Counted from the stretch's first letter, positions 26,135 to 35,082 are shown. The stretch: 64,000 nt of DNA from Bradyrhizobium sp. CCBAU 53340 (GCF_015291645.1 NZ_CP030055.1:992001-1056000); one strand, 5' to 3'. A program made the numbers and translations. Notes: generated by a model not told the origin, from the sequence alone.

Positions 26135-27694
26135 ATGAAGGCATATTTCATCGGCGGTGGCATCGGATCGCTCGCGGGCGCGGCGTTTCTCATTCGTGAC
26201 GCGAAGCTTTCGGGGCGCGACATCATGATCTACGAGGCGCAGCCGCTGCTCGGCGGCAGCCTCGATGGCGCGTTGCTCGCGAATGGCGCCTATTCACTGC
26301 GCGGCGGGCGCATGCTCACCACCGACCATTACGAATGCACCTGGGACCTGCTGTCGAGCATCCCCTCGCTCGAGCATCCCGGGCTCAGCGTGCGCGAGGA
26401 GACCGTCGCCTTCAATCTGGAGAACCCGGCACATTCGCAGGCGCGCCTGGTCGACCGCAACCGTTTCAAGCTCGACGTCTCGCACATGGGCTTCTCCGCC
26501 CGTGACCGGCTCGAGCTGTTGCGGCTCACTGAGGCCTCGGAGGAGACGCTGGGCGCCAGCCGCATCACTGACTGGCTGTCGCCTGGATTCTTCGAGTCCA
26601 ATTTCTGGTACATGTGGCAGACCACCTTTGCCTTCCAGCCCTGGCACAGCGCGGTCGAGCTGAAGCGCTATCTGCATCGCTTCATGAACGAGTTTCCGCG
26701 CATCGAGACGCTCGGCGGTGTCAAGCGCACCGTCTACAATCAGTATGACGCGATCGTGCGGCCGCTCGAGGACTGGCTGAAGCGGCAGGGCGTGCAGTTC
26801 GTGCGGGGAACGCGCGTCACCGACATGGCATTCGAGCAAGAGGCCGAGAAGCTGCGGGTGCGCCAGCTCGTGCTCGACCGCGATGGCCGCACCGCCAACG
26901 TCCGCCTCGAGGACGGCGACGTCGTGTTCTTCCAGAACGGCTCGATGACGGATGCCTCCAGCCTGGGCACGATGACCGAGCCTGCGCCGCACCTGACCAA
27001 GGCGGACAGCCAGGGCTGGGCGCTCTGGGAGACGATCGCCAGGGGACGTCCCGAATTCGGCAATCCGTCGGCGTTCAATAGCTCAATCCCCGAATCCTAT
27101 TGGCTGTCCTTCACCGTGACCTGCCGCGATCCGCGCTTCTTCAATCAGATGGAGGCGTTCTCCGGCAACAAGGCCGGCACCGGCGGGCTCGTGACGTTCA
27201 AGGATTCCAACTGGCTGATGTCGGTCGTGCTCTATCACCAGCCGCATTTCGCCGGCCAGCCGAACAACGTCCAGGTGTTCTGGGGCTACGCGCTGCATCC
27301 GGACCGCGTCGGCAATTTCGTCGCCAAGCCGATGTCGGATTGCGGCGGCGCCGAGATCCTGAGGGAACTCTGCGGCCATCTGAATTTCGATCGCGCCGTG
27401 TTCGAGGATGCGGTCTGCATTCCTTGCCGCATGCCCTACATCACCAGCATGTTCATGCCACGCAGCATCACGGACCGGCCGTTGCCGGTGCCGGCGAATT
27501 CGGTGAACCTCGCTTTCGTCAGCCAGTTCGTCGAGATTCCCGACGACGTCGTCTTCACCGTCGAATATTCGGTCCGCGCGGCGCAGACGGCGGTCTATCA
27601 ACTGATGAAGATCGACCGCCCGATGCCGGCCGTGACCCGCCACGACAAGTCCCTTGCCGTGATCTTCGCGACGCTGGAGAAGGCGTTCGTGTGA
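26135..27694 (+). CDS. ohyA: Oleate hydratase (myosin-cross-reactive antigen family)
   Basis: The product is 519 residues from the ATG at 26135. The FAD-binding motif IGGGIGSLAGAAFLIRD lies at residues 5-21. Family blocks follow: LGGSLDGALL, YSLRGGRMLTTDHYECTWDL, FWYMWQTTFAFQPWHSAVELKRY and PYITSMFMPR. The enzyme adds water to the C9-C10 double bond of oleate to form 10-hydroxystearate. The length is somewhat shorter than the Gram-positive enzymes, but all recognisable blocks are present. Possible roles are detoxifying unsaturated fatty acids or making hydroxy fatty acids for the envelope. Confidence 0.9.
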   Translation: MKAYFIGGGIGSLAGAAFLIRDAKLSGRDIMIYEAQPLLGGSLDGALLANGAYSLRGGRMLTTDHYECTWDLLSSIPSLEHPGLSVREETVAFNLENPAHSQARLVDRNRFKLDVSHMGFSARDRLELLRLTEASEETLGASRITDWLSPGFFESNFWYMWQTTFAFQPWHSAVELKRYLHRFMNEFPRIETLGGVKRTVYNQYDAIVRPLEDWLKRQGVQFVRGTRVTDMAFEQEAEKLRVRQLVLDRDGRTANVRLEDGDVVFFQNGSMTDASSLGTMTEPAPHLTKADSQGWALWETIARGRPEFGNPSAFNSSIPESYWLSFTVTCRDPRFFNQMEAFSGNKAGTGGLVTFKDSNWLMSVVLYHQPHFAGQPNNVQVFWGYALHPDRVGNFVAKPMSDCGGAEILRELCGHLNFDRAVFEDAVCIPCRMPYITSMFMPRSITDRPLPVPANSVNLAFVSQFVEIPDDVVFTVEYSVRAAQTAVYQLMKIDRPMPAVTRHDKSLAVIFATLEKAFV

Positions 27695-27700
27695 TTGCGC

Positions 27701-28291
27701 TTACTTGAACGGATCCTGGATCGAGGGCGACGATTGCCTGATGCGGCGCACGCTCACCGGCGTGCCGTCGGAGACGAACAGAAGTTCGTACGTCCGGCCC
27801 TCGTTGTCGGTCGCCAAGCAGGTGACGTCCTTCACCTTCTTGGCGGCGAAATTGCCGGTCTGGCGGCACACGCCTGTGGAGGTCTGCTCCGCCGGTACTG
27901 GAAGGCCGTCGACCTTGGGCCGGTCCTTGGAGTTGAGCAGCATGCGGTCGATCGGCAGCTCGTAGGAATTGTCGTCGGCCCGCTTGCCGTTCTCGCCGGA
28001 GAACGAGATGACGTGGTTCTCGTCGCTGGGGTCGTCGACGGCGACGGCGAAATTGACCCGGCCCTTGTCGCCATGGGCGTAAGCCACCGTCTTGCAGGCA
28101 AAGGTGCGTCCCGCGACCTTCAGCGTCTTGCAGTGGCCGGACATCAGCGACAGCAGGTCGATGAAGGAATGCTGCTGGGCCGGCGGATTGTTGACCGGGA
28201 TCGTGGTGGAAGACTCGGCAAAACAAGGGCTTGCGAGAGAGACGAGGATCGCAGCCAGGACCGGTCGGCGAAGGCGCATCGTCAGGCTCAT
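27701..28291 (-). CDS. Hypothetical exported protein
   Basis: The product is 196 residues from the ATG at 28291. A signal peptide is clear (LRRPVLAAILVSLASPCFA). The mature part has four cysteines (HCKTL, FACKT, GVCRQT, VTCLA), which could form two disulfides, and ends IQDPFK. I do not recognise a family. A longer frame to 28393 would put extra residues before the signal peptide and is unlikely. It converges on ohyA with 6 bp between stops. Next upstream on the same strand is the CoA-transferase pair. Confidence 0.72.
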   Translation of the reverse strand: MSLTMRLRRPVLAAILVSLASPCFAESSTTIPVNNPPAQQHSFIDLLSLMSGHCKTLKVAGRTFACKTVAYAHGDKGRVNFAVAVDDPSDENHVISFSGENGKRADDNSYELPIDRMLLNSKDRPKVDGLPVPAEQTSTGVCRQTGNFAAKKVKDVTCLATDNEGRTYELLFVSDGTPVSVRRIRQSSPSIQDPFK

Positions 28292-28477
28292 GTGCCAGGG
28301 GGCCACGAAAGGGCAGGAGCTCCGCCCACCAACTACCGAATCGCAAATTGGTTGCGATCCCGTTCGTCTGGCCACACCCGCCTGGAATACCACCGTGCCA
28401 CACCCATCGGCGATTCGCCCCGATCCGTCCCGGCGGGCACTTGCCGTCAGGCGGATGTTTTTTTCGTGGCAGAGGCC

Positions 28478-29221
28478 TCACGCCGCCTGCTTCATGGTCC
28501 GCGCAAAGGCCGGATAAGTCTCTGCCAGTTCGTCGAAAACCCGGCCACGCAGCAGCGCCAGCGTCGCGGCATCGGGCCGCGGCGTCTCGCGGATAATTTC
28601 AGGCTCCTGATAGGTGAAGCCCGTGTTCTCCCTGATGTCGCCTGGCGTGAAGGGCGGGTGCACGGAGCGAAGTGAAAAGCCGCCGGCCTCGCGGTCGAAG
28701 TCGAACAGCGCCATGTTGGTCAGGAGCGCATAGGGGCCGCCACGGCGCGGCACCTCCGGCGTGATGGCGCGGGCGCTGACGAAATCGACCTTGGGCACGA
28801 ATACGCGCGGCGAATGCTCTTCGCGAAACAGGATGACGCGCGGAATGAGATGATAAAGATAGGCCGAGCCGAACGAGCCGGGCCAGCGCACGTCGGTCTT
28901 TGGATAGTCGCCGGTACCGACCAGGTTGATGTTGCCCTGCCCGTCGATCTGGCCGCCGCCGAGGAAGAAGGCATCGACGCGGCCCTGCGCGGCGCAGTCG
29001 AACAGCTCGATTCCGCCATTGGTGAAGAAGTTGTGCGCCTGCGATCCCAGGATCGAGATGCGTACAGGCGGCTTGCCGTCGCGCTCGTTGCGGGCGCGCA
29101 GCAGCATGGCGCCGGCCGCTGGGATCGGTGACGAGGCGCCGACCGCGACGTGACGGATGCCCTCGAGCAGATCGGCGATGGTCGCGATGAGGATTTCGCG
29201 CCGCTCGTGATCGGACGACAT
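28478..29221 (-). CDS. CoA-transferase family I, beta subunit
   Basis: The product is 247 residues from the ATG at 29221, which overlaps the TGA of the alpha-subunit gene by one base (TGATG). The pattern VAVGASSPIPAAGAMLLRAR, then FFLGGGQIDGQGNINLVGTG, is characteristic of the beta subunit of glutaconate/3-oxoacid-type CoA-transferases. With its partner it would move CoA between an acyl-CoA and a free acid. The actual substrate is not evident. Some actinobacterial relatives (IpdB) act as ring-opening hydrolases in steroid degradation, so that activity is also possible. Confidence 0.82.
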   Translation of the reverse strand: MSSDHERREILIATIADLLEGIRHVAVGASSPIPAAGAMLLRARNERDGKPPVRISILGSQAHNFFTNGGIELFDCAAQGRVDAFFLGGGQIDGQGNINLVGTGDYPKTDVRWPGSFGSAYLYHLIPRVILFREEHSPRVFVPKVDFVSARAITPEVPRRGGPYALLTNMALFDFDREAGGFSLRSVHPPFTPGDIRENTGFTYQEPEIIRETPRPDAATLALLRGRVFDELAETYPAFARTMKQAA

Positions 29222-30039
29222 CAGGCCACCTGCTTGCGATGCGTCAGGAAGGTGGAGAGATAGGCGCGAAAGCCATCCTCGCTGCGCGCCATCGCCGCAT
29301 AACGCGCGATCTCGGCCTCGTCGGCCGGATATTCGTCCCACAGGGCCAGTGGCCAGGCCCCGCGCTCGGCGACCGCGATGGCGTCGACATAGAGCGAGGG
29401 CAGTACGCCGGCGGCGGAATCCTCCGTCTCCAGCAGATTACGGTCGACGATGCGTTCGACTGTGACCAACGTCTTCCTGGCCGCATAGGCCAGGGTGGCG
29501 AGCTCGCGGAAGCGGCCGATTCGCACGTTTCCGGCGCGATCGGCCTCCGGCGCGTGGAACAGCGCAATGTTGGGCGTGATGGCGGGCACCACGACGACCT
29601 TGCGCGCCTCGCCCACCGGACTGTCGATCACCTTCCAGTCGGGGCGCACATTGAGCAGGTCGCTGCCGATGATGCCGGCGATCGGCATGAAGGGCACGCC
29701 GTGCTGCGCTGCCATCAGGCCGGCGTGAATCGCGGGGCAGGTGGCATCGCGCAAGGTCACCGAGCCCGCCCGCACCGCAGCACCGAAACGCGGCGCGCCG
29801 CCGGCTTCGCCGAGCGAGATGGCGCTGGTCTCGAGTGTCTTGACCGCGCCGGCGCCGATCAGGAGATCGGCCTGCAAGCCGCTGATGGGGACGCAGATCA
29901 GGTGAAGATTGTCGATCCCGGCTTCGAGGATGGCAGCGGTCGCGGCCATCGCGACGCCGGAGCGATCGACCGGAACGGCCAGCGATTGGCCAGGGGCAAC
30001 GCGCGCAGCCAGCGCCTCCAGCGCAACGATCTCGGTCAT
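29221..30039 (-). CDS. CoA-transferase family I, alpha subunit
   Basis: The product is 272 residues from the ATG at 30039. It has family features such as the G-I-D-N-L-H-L-I-C stretch, GAGAVKTLETSAISLGEAGG and VRPDWKVIDSPVG, and closely precedes its beta-subunit partner with overlapping stop/start. A longer frame up to 30273 adds a Pro/Arg-rich non-family stretch and is rejected. The TPR gene stop lies 32 bp upstream, so the set aldo/keto reductase, TPR protein and CoA-transferase could be one transcript. Confidence 0.8.
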   Translation of the reverse strand: MTEIVALEALAARVAPGQSLAVPVDRSGVAMAATAAILEAGIDNLHLICVPISGLQADLLIGAGAVKTLETSAISLGEAGGAPRFGAAVRAGSVTLRDATCPAIHAGLMAAQHGVPFMPIAGIIGSDLLNVRPDWKVIDSPVGEARKVVVVPAITPNIALFHAPEADRAGNVRIGRFRELATLAYAARKTLVTVERIVDRNLLETEDSAAGVLPSLYVDAIAVAERGAWPLALWDEYPADEAEIARYAAMARSEDGFRAYLSTFLTHRKQVA

Positions 30040-30071
30040 GGCGTCCTCCGGTATGTTTTCTCCATCCTGCC

Positions 30072-31385
30072 TCAAGCCATCGCCGCCTGCCAGCGCGTAT
30101 CGCGCAGGGAGGGGCGGCGGTGGAGGCGGGCGTCGAGCAGTTTGCGGGCGCGCGGCAGCTCGCCGCTGCGGATCAGCGCGAGGAGGAACGTGTCCTCGAT
30201 CAGCTCGCGCTGGGCGTGGCTGCCGCCGATGCGCACGACATCGGCAAGGACGGGCGCGAGCGTTCGCGCGCAAGCCGCGTAATCCTCATCCGCAAACGCC
30301 GCCAGCGCGCGGCAGATCGCCGGCACCACGGCACCGGCCGGCAGCTTGCCTTCGGCGAGGCGCTGCTCGATGGCCGCAAGCCGCGTGGCCAGCGCCTCGC
30401 GATTCTGCGTCGCGGCTGCGAACAGCGCCATGTGGACGTCGGCGAAGGGCAGGCTCGATTTCGGGAAGAGCTTTTGCGCGGTGGCGTCGGCCTCGACCCA
30501 GAGCGCCTTCGGCACCGCATGACCATAGGCCGACAGGCGCCAGAGCAGCGACGCGCTGTCAGTGATGACGTTGAGCGGCGGCGCCTGGGTCGCGGAGGGC
30601 TGCAGCACGTCGGCATAGATTGCGAGCGCCCGTGCAGCATCGCCGTGCTCGAGCGCGCCGAGTGCCTGGTGCCAGAGGATATGGCCGTGCAGGATGCCCG
30701 CGCGGTCATAGGTCGGAATCCATTCCTCGACGAGACGGTCGGCGTCCTCGATCGAGCCATCCTCGAACATCGCATGCAGCACGGCGTGCGCGGCATGGGC
30801 GTTGGCCCGGCGCAGATCGAAGCCGCGTTCGGTGACTTTCCGGCCGTGCGCAACGTCGCCATTCTCCGTCATTGCCCAGCCGGACATGGTGAGAAACCAC
30901 CAGTCCTCGCCATAATGATGCCCAACGCGCTCGCAGAGCTCATGCCGGGCGCGGTCGTGATCGGCCATGCCGGAGAAGGCGAACAGGCCGAATGCGCCGA
31001 GCGGCAGTGACAGCACCACAGCGTCGCGCGGCCACGCGTCGATATGCCTGAGCATCGCAGCGACCGCCTCGGGCCCGCGGCCCTCGATCGCAAGCGCCAG
31101 CGTCTCGACATGCGAACGCTCGCGTTCGGTGCCGCGCCTTGCGACGAGCTCGCGCGCCAGGGCCGCCTTGCTCCGTGCAAGATCGCCCTGCTGGTAGAAC
31201 GCATGCACGCGGGCGCGGGCGATGTGGGCTAGCGCGAAATCCGGATCGGCTGCGATCGCGCGTTCCAGCGTCTCTGCCGTGCCGGTCCACCCCGCGAGCA
31301 TCAGGTCGATGCCTTCCCGATAGGCGGATGCCGCCTGATCGGAGGTGGTGGAGAGCGGCAGGCCGTAGCGGTCTTCAAGCGCCAT
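30072..31385 (-). CDS. TPR protein of the TTC38 family
   Basis: The product is 437 residues, almost wholly helical. Repeated TPR-like units occur, for example TLERAIAADPDFALAHIARAR near residue 40 and HAVLHAMFEDGSIEDADRLVEEW near residue 195. The conserved GHILWHQALGALEHGD block near residue 235 recalls the TTC38/tetratricopeptide-38 family shared by bacteria and animals. There is no signal peptide. Function is unknown; it is likely a protein-interaction scaffold. It lies 15 bp after the aldo/keto reductase and 32 bp before the CoA-transferase genes. Confidence 0.78.
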   Translation of the reverse strand: MALEDRYGLPLSTTSDQAASAYREGIDLMLAGWTGTAETLERAIAADPDFALAHIARARVHAFYQQGDLARSKAALARELVARRGTERERSHVETLALAIEGRGPEAVAAMLRHIDAWPRDAVVLSLPLGAFGLFAFSGMADHDRARHELCERVGHHYGEDWWFLTMSGWAMTENGDVAHGRKVTERGFDLRRANAHAAHAVLHAMFEDGSIEDADRLVEEWIPTYDRAGILHGHILWHQALGALEHGDAARALAIYADVLQPSATQAPPLNVITDSASLLWRLSAYGHAVPKALWVEADATAQKLFPKSSLPFADVHMALFAAATQNREALATRLAAIEQRLAEGKLPAGAVVPAICRALAAFADEDYAACARTLAPVLADVVRIGGSHAQRELIEDTFLLALIRSGELPRARKLLDARLHRRPSLRDTRWQAAMA

Positions 31386-31400
31386 CGTTTTCTCCCGCTC

Positions 31401-32411
31401 TCACGCTGTCCGCGCGCGACGTCCTTCGATCGGGTAAGCCGGGTCGTTGTAGCCAGGCGTCGAGGGATGACCCGGCACGACCAAGCGGTCGATCAGCGCC
31501 TCATCCTCCGCAGTGAAACGGTAGTTGAGCGCGCTGACATAGCCGTCCCATTGCTCTTCGGTGCGCGGGCCCGCGACGATCGAGGAGACGAAGGCTGAGT
31601 TGAGCACCCAGGCCACCGCGAACTGGCCGGCGGTGATGCCGTTCTTCTCGGCGTGAGCCTTGATCTCCTGCGCGAGCTGCAAGGACTCCGGCCGCCACTC
31701 GGTTTGCATCATCCTGACGTCGTTGCGGCCGGCGCGCGTCTCCTTGTCCGGGGCCGCATCGGGCTTGTACTTGCCGGTGAGCACGCCGCGCGCCAGCGGG
31801 CTGTAGGGCACGACGCCGAGGCCGTAATAGGAGCAGGCCGGAAAATGCTCGACCTCGGGCATGCGGTTCATCGCATTGTAATAGGGCTGGCTCGCCACGG
31901 GACGGTCGATGCCGAACCGGTCGCAGATGTTGCAGATCTCGGCGACGCGCCAGGCGCGGTAGTTGGAGACGCCGAAATAGCGGATCTTGCCGACGCGGAT
32001 CAGATCACCCATCGCGCGCACCGTCTCCTCCAGCGGCGTCGCATGGTCTTCCTTGTGCAGATAATAGATGTCGATGTGATCGGTGCCGAGCCGCGTCAAG
32101 CTCTCGTCGGCCGCCTGCAGCACCCACCGACGCGACAGCCCGACGCGATTGGGGTCGTCGCCCATGGGGTTGGCGAGCTTTGTCGCAAGCACCCAGGCGT
32201 GACGATTGCTCGCGATCGCGCGTCCGACGACCTCTTCGGAGCCGCCTTTCGAATAGGCGTCAGCCGTGTCGATGAAGTTGATGCCGGCATCATGTGCCTT
32301 CGCGATGATCCGCCTTGATGCCGCCTCATCCGTCGGGCCGCCGAACATCATGGTGCCCAGACAAATCGGCGACACTTTTAGGCCGCTGCGGCCGAGTTGG
32401 CGGTATTGCAT
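31401..32411 (-). CDS. Aldo/keto reductase
   Basis: The product is 336 residues starting MQYRQLGRSGLKVSPICLG. The catalytic tetrad of the superfamily is visible: Asp and Tyr in FIDTADAYSKGGSE, Lys in VLATKLANP and His in IYYLHKEDH. The C-terminal nucleotide-binding segment has IVAGPRTEEQWDGYVSAL. It reduces aldehydes or ketones with NADPH in the cytoplasm; the substrate is unknown. The frame extends to 32447, but the family N-terminus begins at the ATG at 32411. A repeat-rich spacer lies upstream. Confidence 0.88.
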   Translation of the reverse strand: MQYRQLGRSGLKVSPICLGTMMFGGPTDEAASRRIIAKAHDAGINFIDTADAYSKGGSEEVVGRAIASNRHAWVLATKLANPMGDDPNRVGLSRRWVLQAADESLTRLGTDHIDIYYLHKEDHATPLEETVRAMGDLIRVGKIRYFGVSNYRAWRVAEICNICDRFGIDRPVASQPYYNAMNRMPEVEHFPACSYYGLGVVPYSPLARGVLTGKYKPDAAPDKETRAGRNDVRMMQTEWRPESLQLAQEIKAHAEKNGITAGQFAVAWVLNSAFVSSIVAGPRTEEQWDGYVSALNYRFTAEDEALIDRLVVPGHPSTPGYNDPAYPIEGRRARTA

Positions 32412-32460
32412 GGGCTGTTTCCTCGGAGCTTCGTTGTAGAGCACCATAACCGTCCGCCCC

Positions 32461-32645
32461 CGTCATTGCGAGCGCAGCGAAGCAATCCAGCAATGCTGCT
32501 TCCACTCGTCCTCCCGGACAAGCGAAGCGCAGATCCGGGACCCATACGCCGCAGCAATAGTTTTGCGAAGACTCGGAGTTACCAGCCCTGTGTCACAACT
32601 ACTCCCTGTGGCTATGGGGCCGGCCTTCGCCGGGACGACGACTGA
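32461..32645. repeat. Composite of palindromic intergenic repeats
   Basis: Two different repeat families are joined here. The first 30 bases (CGTCATTGCGAGCGCAGCG...) are a half copy of the element seen whole at 63786-63902. From about 32510 the sequence matches, in reverse orientation, the element at 40826-40977, including the shared core ACTCGGAGT with flanking AAG and TACC. The outer ends show CCCGG-rich arms (GGACAAGCGAAGCGCAGATCC on one side, CCGGGACGACG on the other). No gene lies in this 271-bp gap. Confidence 0.75.
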
Positions 32646-32682
32646 GTGTGTGGCGCGCGGCGGTCGCAGCCTGACAACCGAC

Positions 32683-33120
32683 CTACCCCGGCCCCTTCAA
32701 GATCTTGAACACGCCATTGGCCATCACGATGCAGCGATCATCCACAGTCACTTCGGTGCTCATGAAGATCAGGCTGCGCGTCGAGCGCACCACGCGAGGG
32801 CGGGAGATCAGGATGTCGCCGATCTGGCCGGCCTCGACGAAATGGGTGTCGAGCTGGACCGTCGCCATATATTCCTTGCCCGAGACGTAGCGGGCGGTCA
32901 TGCCGCAGGTGCGGTCGGCGAAGGTCATCATCACGCCGCCCTGGACCATGCCGCGGCGGTTGTGATGCTTGTCCTCGGTCGCGAGTGCGAATTCGTACTG
33001 GCCGCCGACCTTGCGCTCCCACAACGGGCCGACCAGGTGCATGAAACCTGTCGTCTCCAGGATGGTCCAGCCGTCCGATTTGAGCTTTGCGGCGGTCTTG
33101 CTGGTCATCGCTCGGTCCAT
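32683..33120 (-). CDS. PaaI-type hotdog thioesterase
   Basis: The product is 145 residues from the ATG at 33120. A GAGGAGAG site lies about 14 bases before it. The hotdog-fold signature N-R-R-G-M-V-Q-G-G-V-M-M-T-F-A-D is present with the Asp and Gly residues of the PaaI group, followed by VQLDTHFVEAGQIGD and a terminal NGVFKIL. Members hydrolyse aryl- or acyl-CoA thioesters. The substrate is unknown. Alternative starts at 33108 and 33162 exist. The gene is divergent from the NUDIX gene, with start codons about 60 bp apart. Confidence 0.8.
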   Translation of the reverse strand: MDRAMTSKTAAKLKSDGWTILETTGFMHLVGPLWERKVGGQYEFALATEDKHHNRRGMVQGGVMMTFADRTCGMTARYVSGKEYMATVQLDTHFVEAGQIGDILISRPRVVRSTRSLIFMSTEVTVDDRCIVMANGVFKILKGPG

Positions 33121-33178
33121 CCTTGCAACGCGATCTCTCCTCGTTTCATCAGATGCGGTCATGGTGTAGTCAAGCATC

Positions 33179-33805
33179 ATGAGACCTTTCGGCGATGCCA
33201 CCAGACGGAATATCGCAGAGGCCTGCGCTTCATTCGCGCGGCTGCCTGATGCGGCCGAGCCGTCGGCGCTGAAGCGTGCCGCGGTGGTGCTGGCGCTGAC
33301 CGCATCCCATGATCGCGACGACACGGCGTTTCTGCTGACGAGGCGCGCGGCGAGCTTGCGCTCGCATCGTGGTCAATGGGCATTGCCGGGTGGCCGCTGC
33401 GATACCGGCGAGACGCCGGTTGAGGCGGCGTTGCGCGAGCTCGACGAAGAGCTTGCGCTCAGGCTGCCGGCCGACTCCGTGCTCGGCCTGCTGGATGATT
33501 ATCCGACGCGCTCCGGCTATCTGATCACGCCGGTCGTGGTCTGGGCCGCGAACGGTGCTGTGATCACGCCGAACCCGGATGAGGTCGCCTCCGTTCACCG
33601 CATCGCGCTCGACACGATCGAGCGTGACGACGCCTTCGACTTCACCGCGATCCCCGAAAGCAGCCGCCGCGTGATCCGCTTCCATCACCAGATGAGCCTG
33701 ATCCACGCACCGACCGCGGCACTGATTTACCAGTTCCGCGAGGTCCTCGCGGGCCGGCAGACCCGCGTAACGGACCTGGAACAGCCGGTTTTTGCCTGGA
33801 AATGA
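33179..33805 (+). CDS. NUDIX hydrolase, probable CoA pyrophosphatase
   Basis: The product is 208 residues. The NUDIX box G-x5-E-x7-R-E-L-x-E-E is read as GRCDTGETPVEAALRELDEE near residue 68-87, and ALPGGRCDTGE precedes it. The upstream pattern FLLTRRAASLRSHRGQWALPGG is that of CoA pyrophosphatases (NudL/YeaB), which split CoA and acyl-CoAs into phosphopantetheine and 3',5'-ADP. The usual UPF0035 part is therefore likely satisfied by L-R-S-H-R-G-Q. It overlaps the untranslated leader of the divergent thioesterase. Confidence 0.87.
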   Translation: MRPFGDATRRNIAEACASFARLPDAAEPSALKRAAVVLALTASHDRDDTAFLLTRRAASLRSHRGQWALPGGRCDTGETPVEAALRELDEELALRLPADSVLGLLDDYPTRSGYLITPVVVWAANGAVITPNPDEVASVHRIALDTIERDDAFDFTAIPESSRRVIRFHHQMSLIHAPTAALIYQFREVLAGRQTRVTDLEQPVFAWK

Positions 33806-33858
33806 TGGTAAACGGCGCGTTAACGTGACGGTTACCGGATGCCTGCTAAGAGGGCGGC

Positions 33859-35076
33859 ATGCATCACTCGATTCGAACACATCTGGCGCTGGTTCCACTC
33901 GCGCTCGCCCTGCTCGTCTCCGCTGCGCGTGGCGGCGAGTCCGATACGCTGCCGCCAGTCGTCAGCAATGCCAACGCCCAGTTCTTGTCGCAGTTCTTTG
34001 CGCAAGGCGGGGGCGCATCGCCGGCGGTGCTCGAATATCGGCGCAAGCTGAAAGAATATCTGGAAATCCGCGGCGCCTTCGACCAGGAGGCCGGCGCCTA
34101 TTGGAGCCAGGTTACGGAGAAGCGGAAAGGCCGCAATGCCAAGCGGCGCAGCGGGCAGCAGATCACGCTCGACGATTACGTGCTGGAGCAGCCGCCGGTT
34201 TATACCGGGCCGAAGCGGCCGGTGAACCCGGAGCCGGAGGAAACACCGGAGCGTCCGCCCCGCAAGCCATTGCCGACGGCCTCCGATCTCCTGCGCGCCG
34301 CGCAGGATCTCTACCAATTCACGCCGCAGCGCCCGACGAGCGAGGTCGAATTCAAGCGCGCCTATGCGCGCTATGCGCTTGCCTCCGGACTCACACGCGA
34401 GCAGGCGGTGCGCGTCTATTCGTTCGAGACCGGCGGCACCGGCAATTACGACGTTCAGGCGGGCATCGAGCATGGCGGCAAGCGCGCGATCTCGACCGCG
34501 ATGGGCTACAACCAGCTGCTCACCACCAACAGCGTCGAGCTGCTGGCCGAGCAGGGCCACGAGTTCATACGCTCGCTGTCCGACAAGGTGGCTCGCACCT
34601 CGGGGCCGGCGCGCCAGTCGCTCGAGCACAAGCTTGCCGTGCTGAAGAAAATGGTGGCCCATGCGAAGTCGGTGCCCGACACCTGGTCGGAGCACGAGAA
34701 GATCGGCGACAGTGCGCAGGGCTGGGCCATGCACGCGATGGTGCTCGATGTCGACATCGGGCCGATGCTGCAAACCCACAAGCTCTTGACCTCGGTGCTG
34801 TTCGCCCGCGCCAAGGGCTACACCCGCCCGCTCACCGCGGCCGAGCTCGAGATGATGAATCTCACCGGCGACGGCACCGGCCTCGACATGGTGACGATGC
34901 CGCAGGCGATGCGCGAGCAGGTGCCGACCTCGAACTTCTTCCAGCGCAGCGGCTACGAGCGCAACCCGGTCGCGATCCGTCACAACACGGTGGCGAAGCT
35001 GCTGGCGGTGACGGATGATCGGATGGACTCGAACAGCAGCAAGCCCGGCGCGAGGGAGTTGGCGGCGGCGTTCTGA
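33859..35076 (+). CDS. Exported protein, probable diverged lytic transglycosylase
   Basis: The product is 405 residues. A signal peptide (LALVPLALALLVSAARG) precedes a long polar linker with a Pro/Glu-rich piece near 115-140. From about residue 165 the pattern resembles soluble lytic transglycosylases: a Glu in VYSFETGG (Glu190), then AISTAMGYNQLL (about 210-221) in the place of the family G-x-M-G-L-M-Q-L-M, and TNSVELL. A C-terminal part of unknown kind follows (to 405). The domain call is by motif analogy only. If right, the protein cleaves peptidoglycan in the periplasm. I find no closely linked partner gene. Confidence 0.6.
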   Translation: MHHSIRTHLALVPLALALLVSAARGGESDTLPPVVSNANAQFLSQFFAQGGGASPAVLEYRRKLKEYLEIRGAFDQEAGAYWSQVTEKRKGRNAKRRSGQQITLDDYVLEQPPVYTGPKRPVNPEPEETPERPPRKPLPTASDLLRAAQDLYQFTPQRPTSEVEFKRAYARYALASGLTREQAVRVYSFETGGTGNYDVQAGIEHGGKRAISTAMGYNQLLTTNSVELLAEQGHEFIRSLSDKVARTSGPARQSLEHKLAVLKKMVAHAKSVPDTWSEHEKIGDSAQGWAMHAMVLDVDIGPMLQTHKLLTSVLFARAKGYTRPLTAAELEMMNLTGDGTGLDMVTMPQAMREQVPTSNFFQRSGYERNPVAIRHNTVAKLLAVTDDRMDSNSSKPGARELAAAF

Positions 35077-35082
35077 CGAGCT

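Noticed and set aside
32461..32682. Short plus-strand frame in the repeat-rich gap
   Set aside because: It is made of repeat sequence and has no ribosome site or family pattern.
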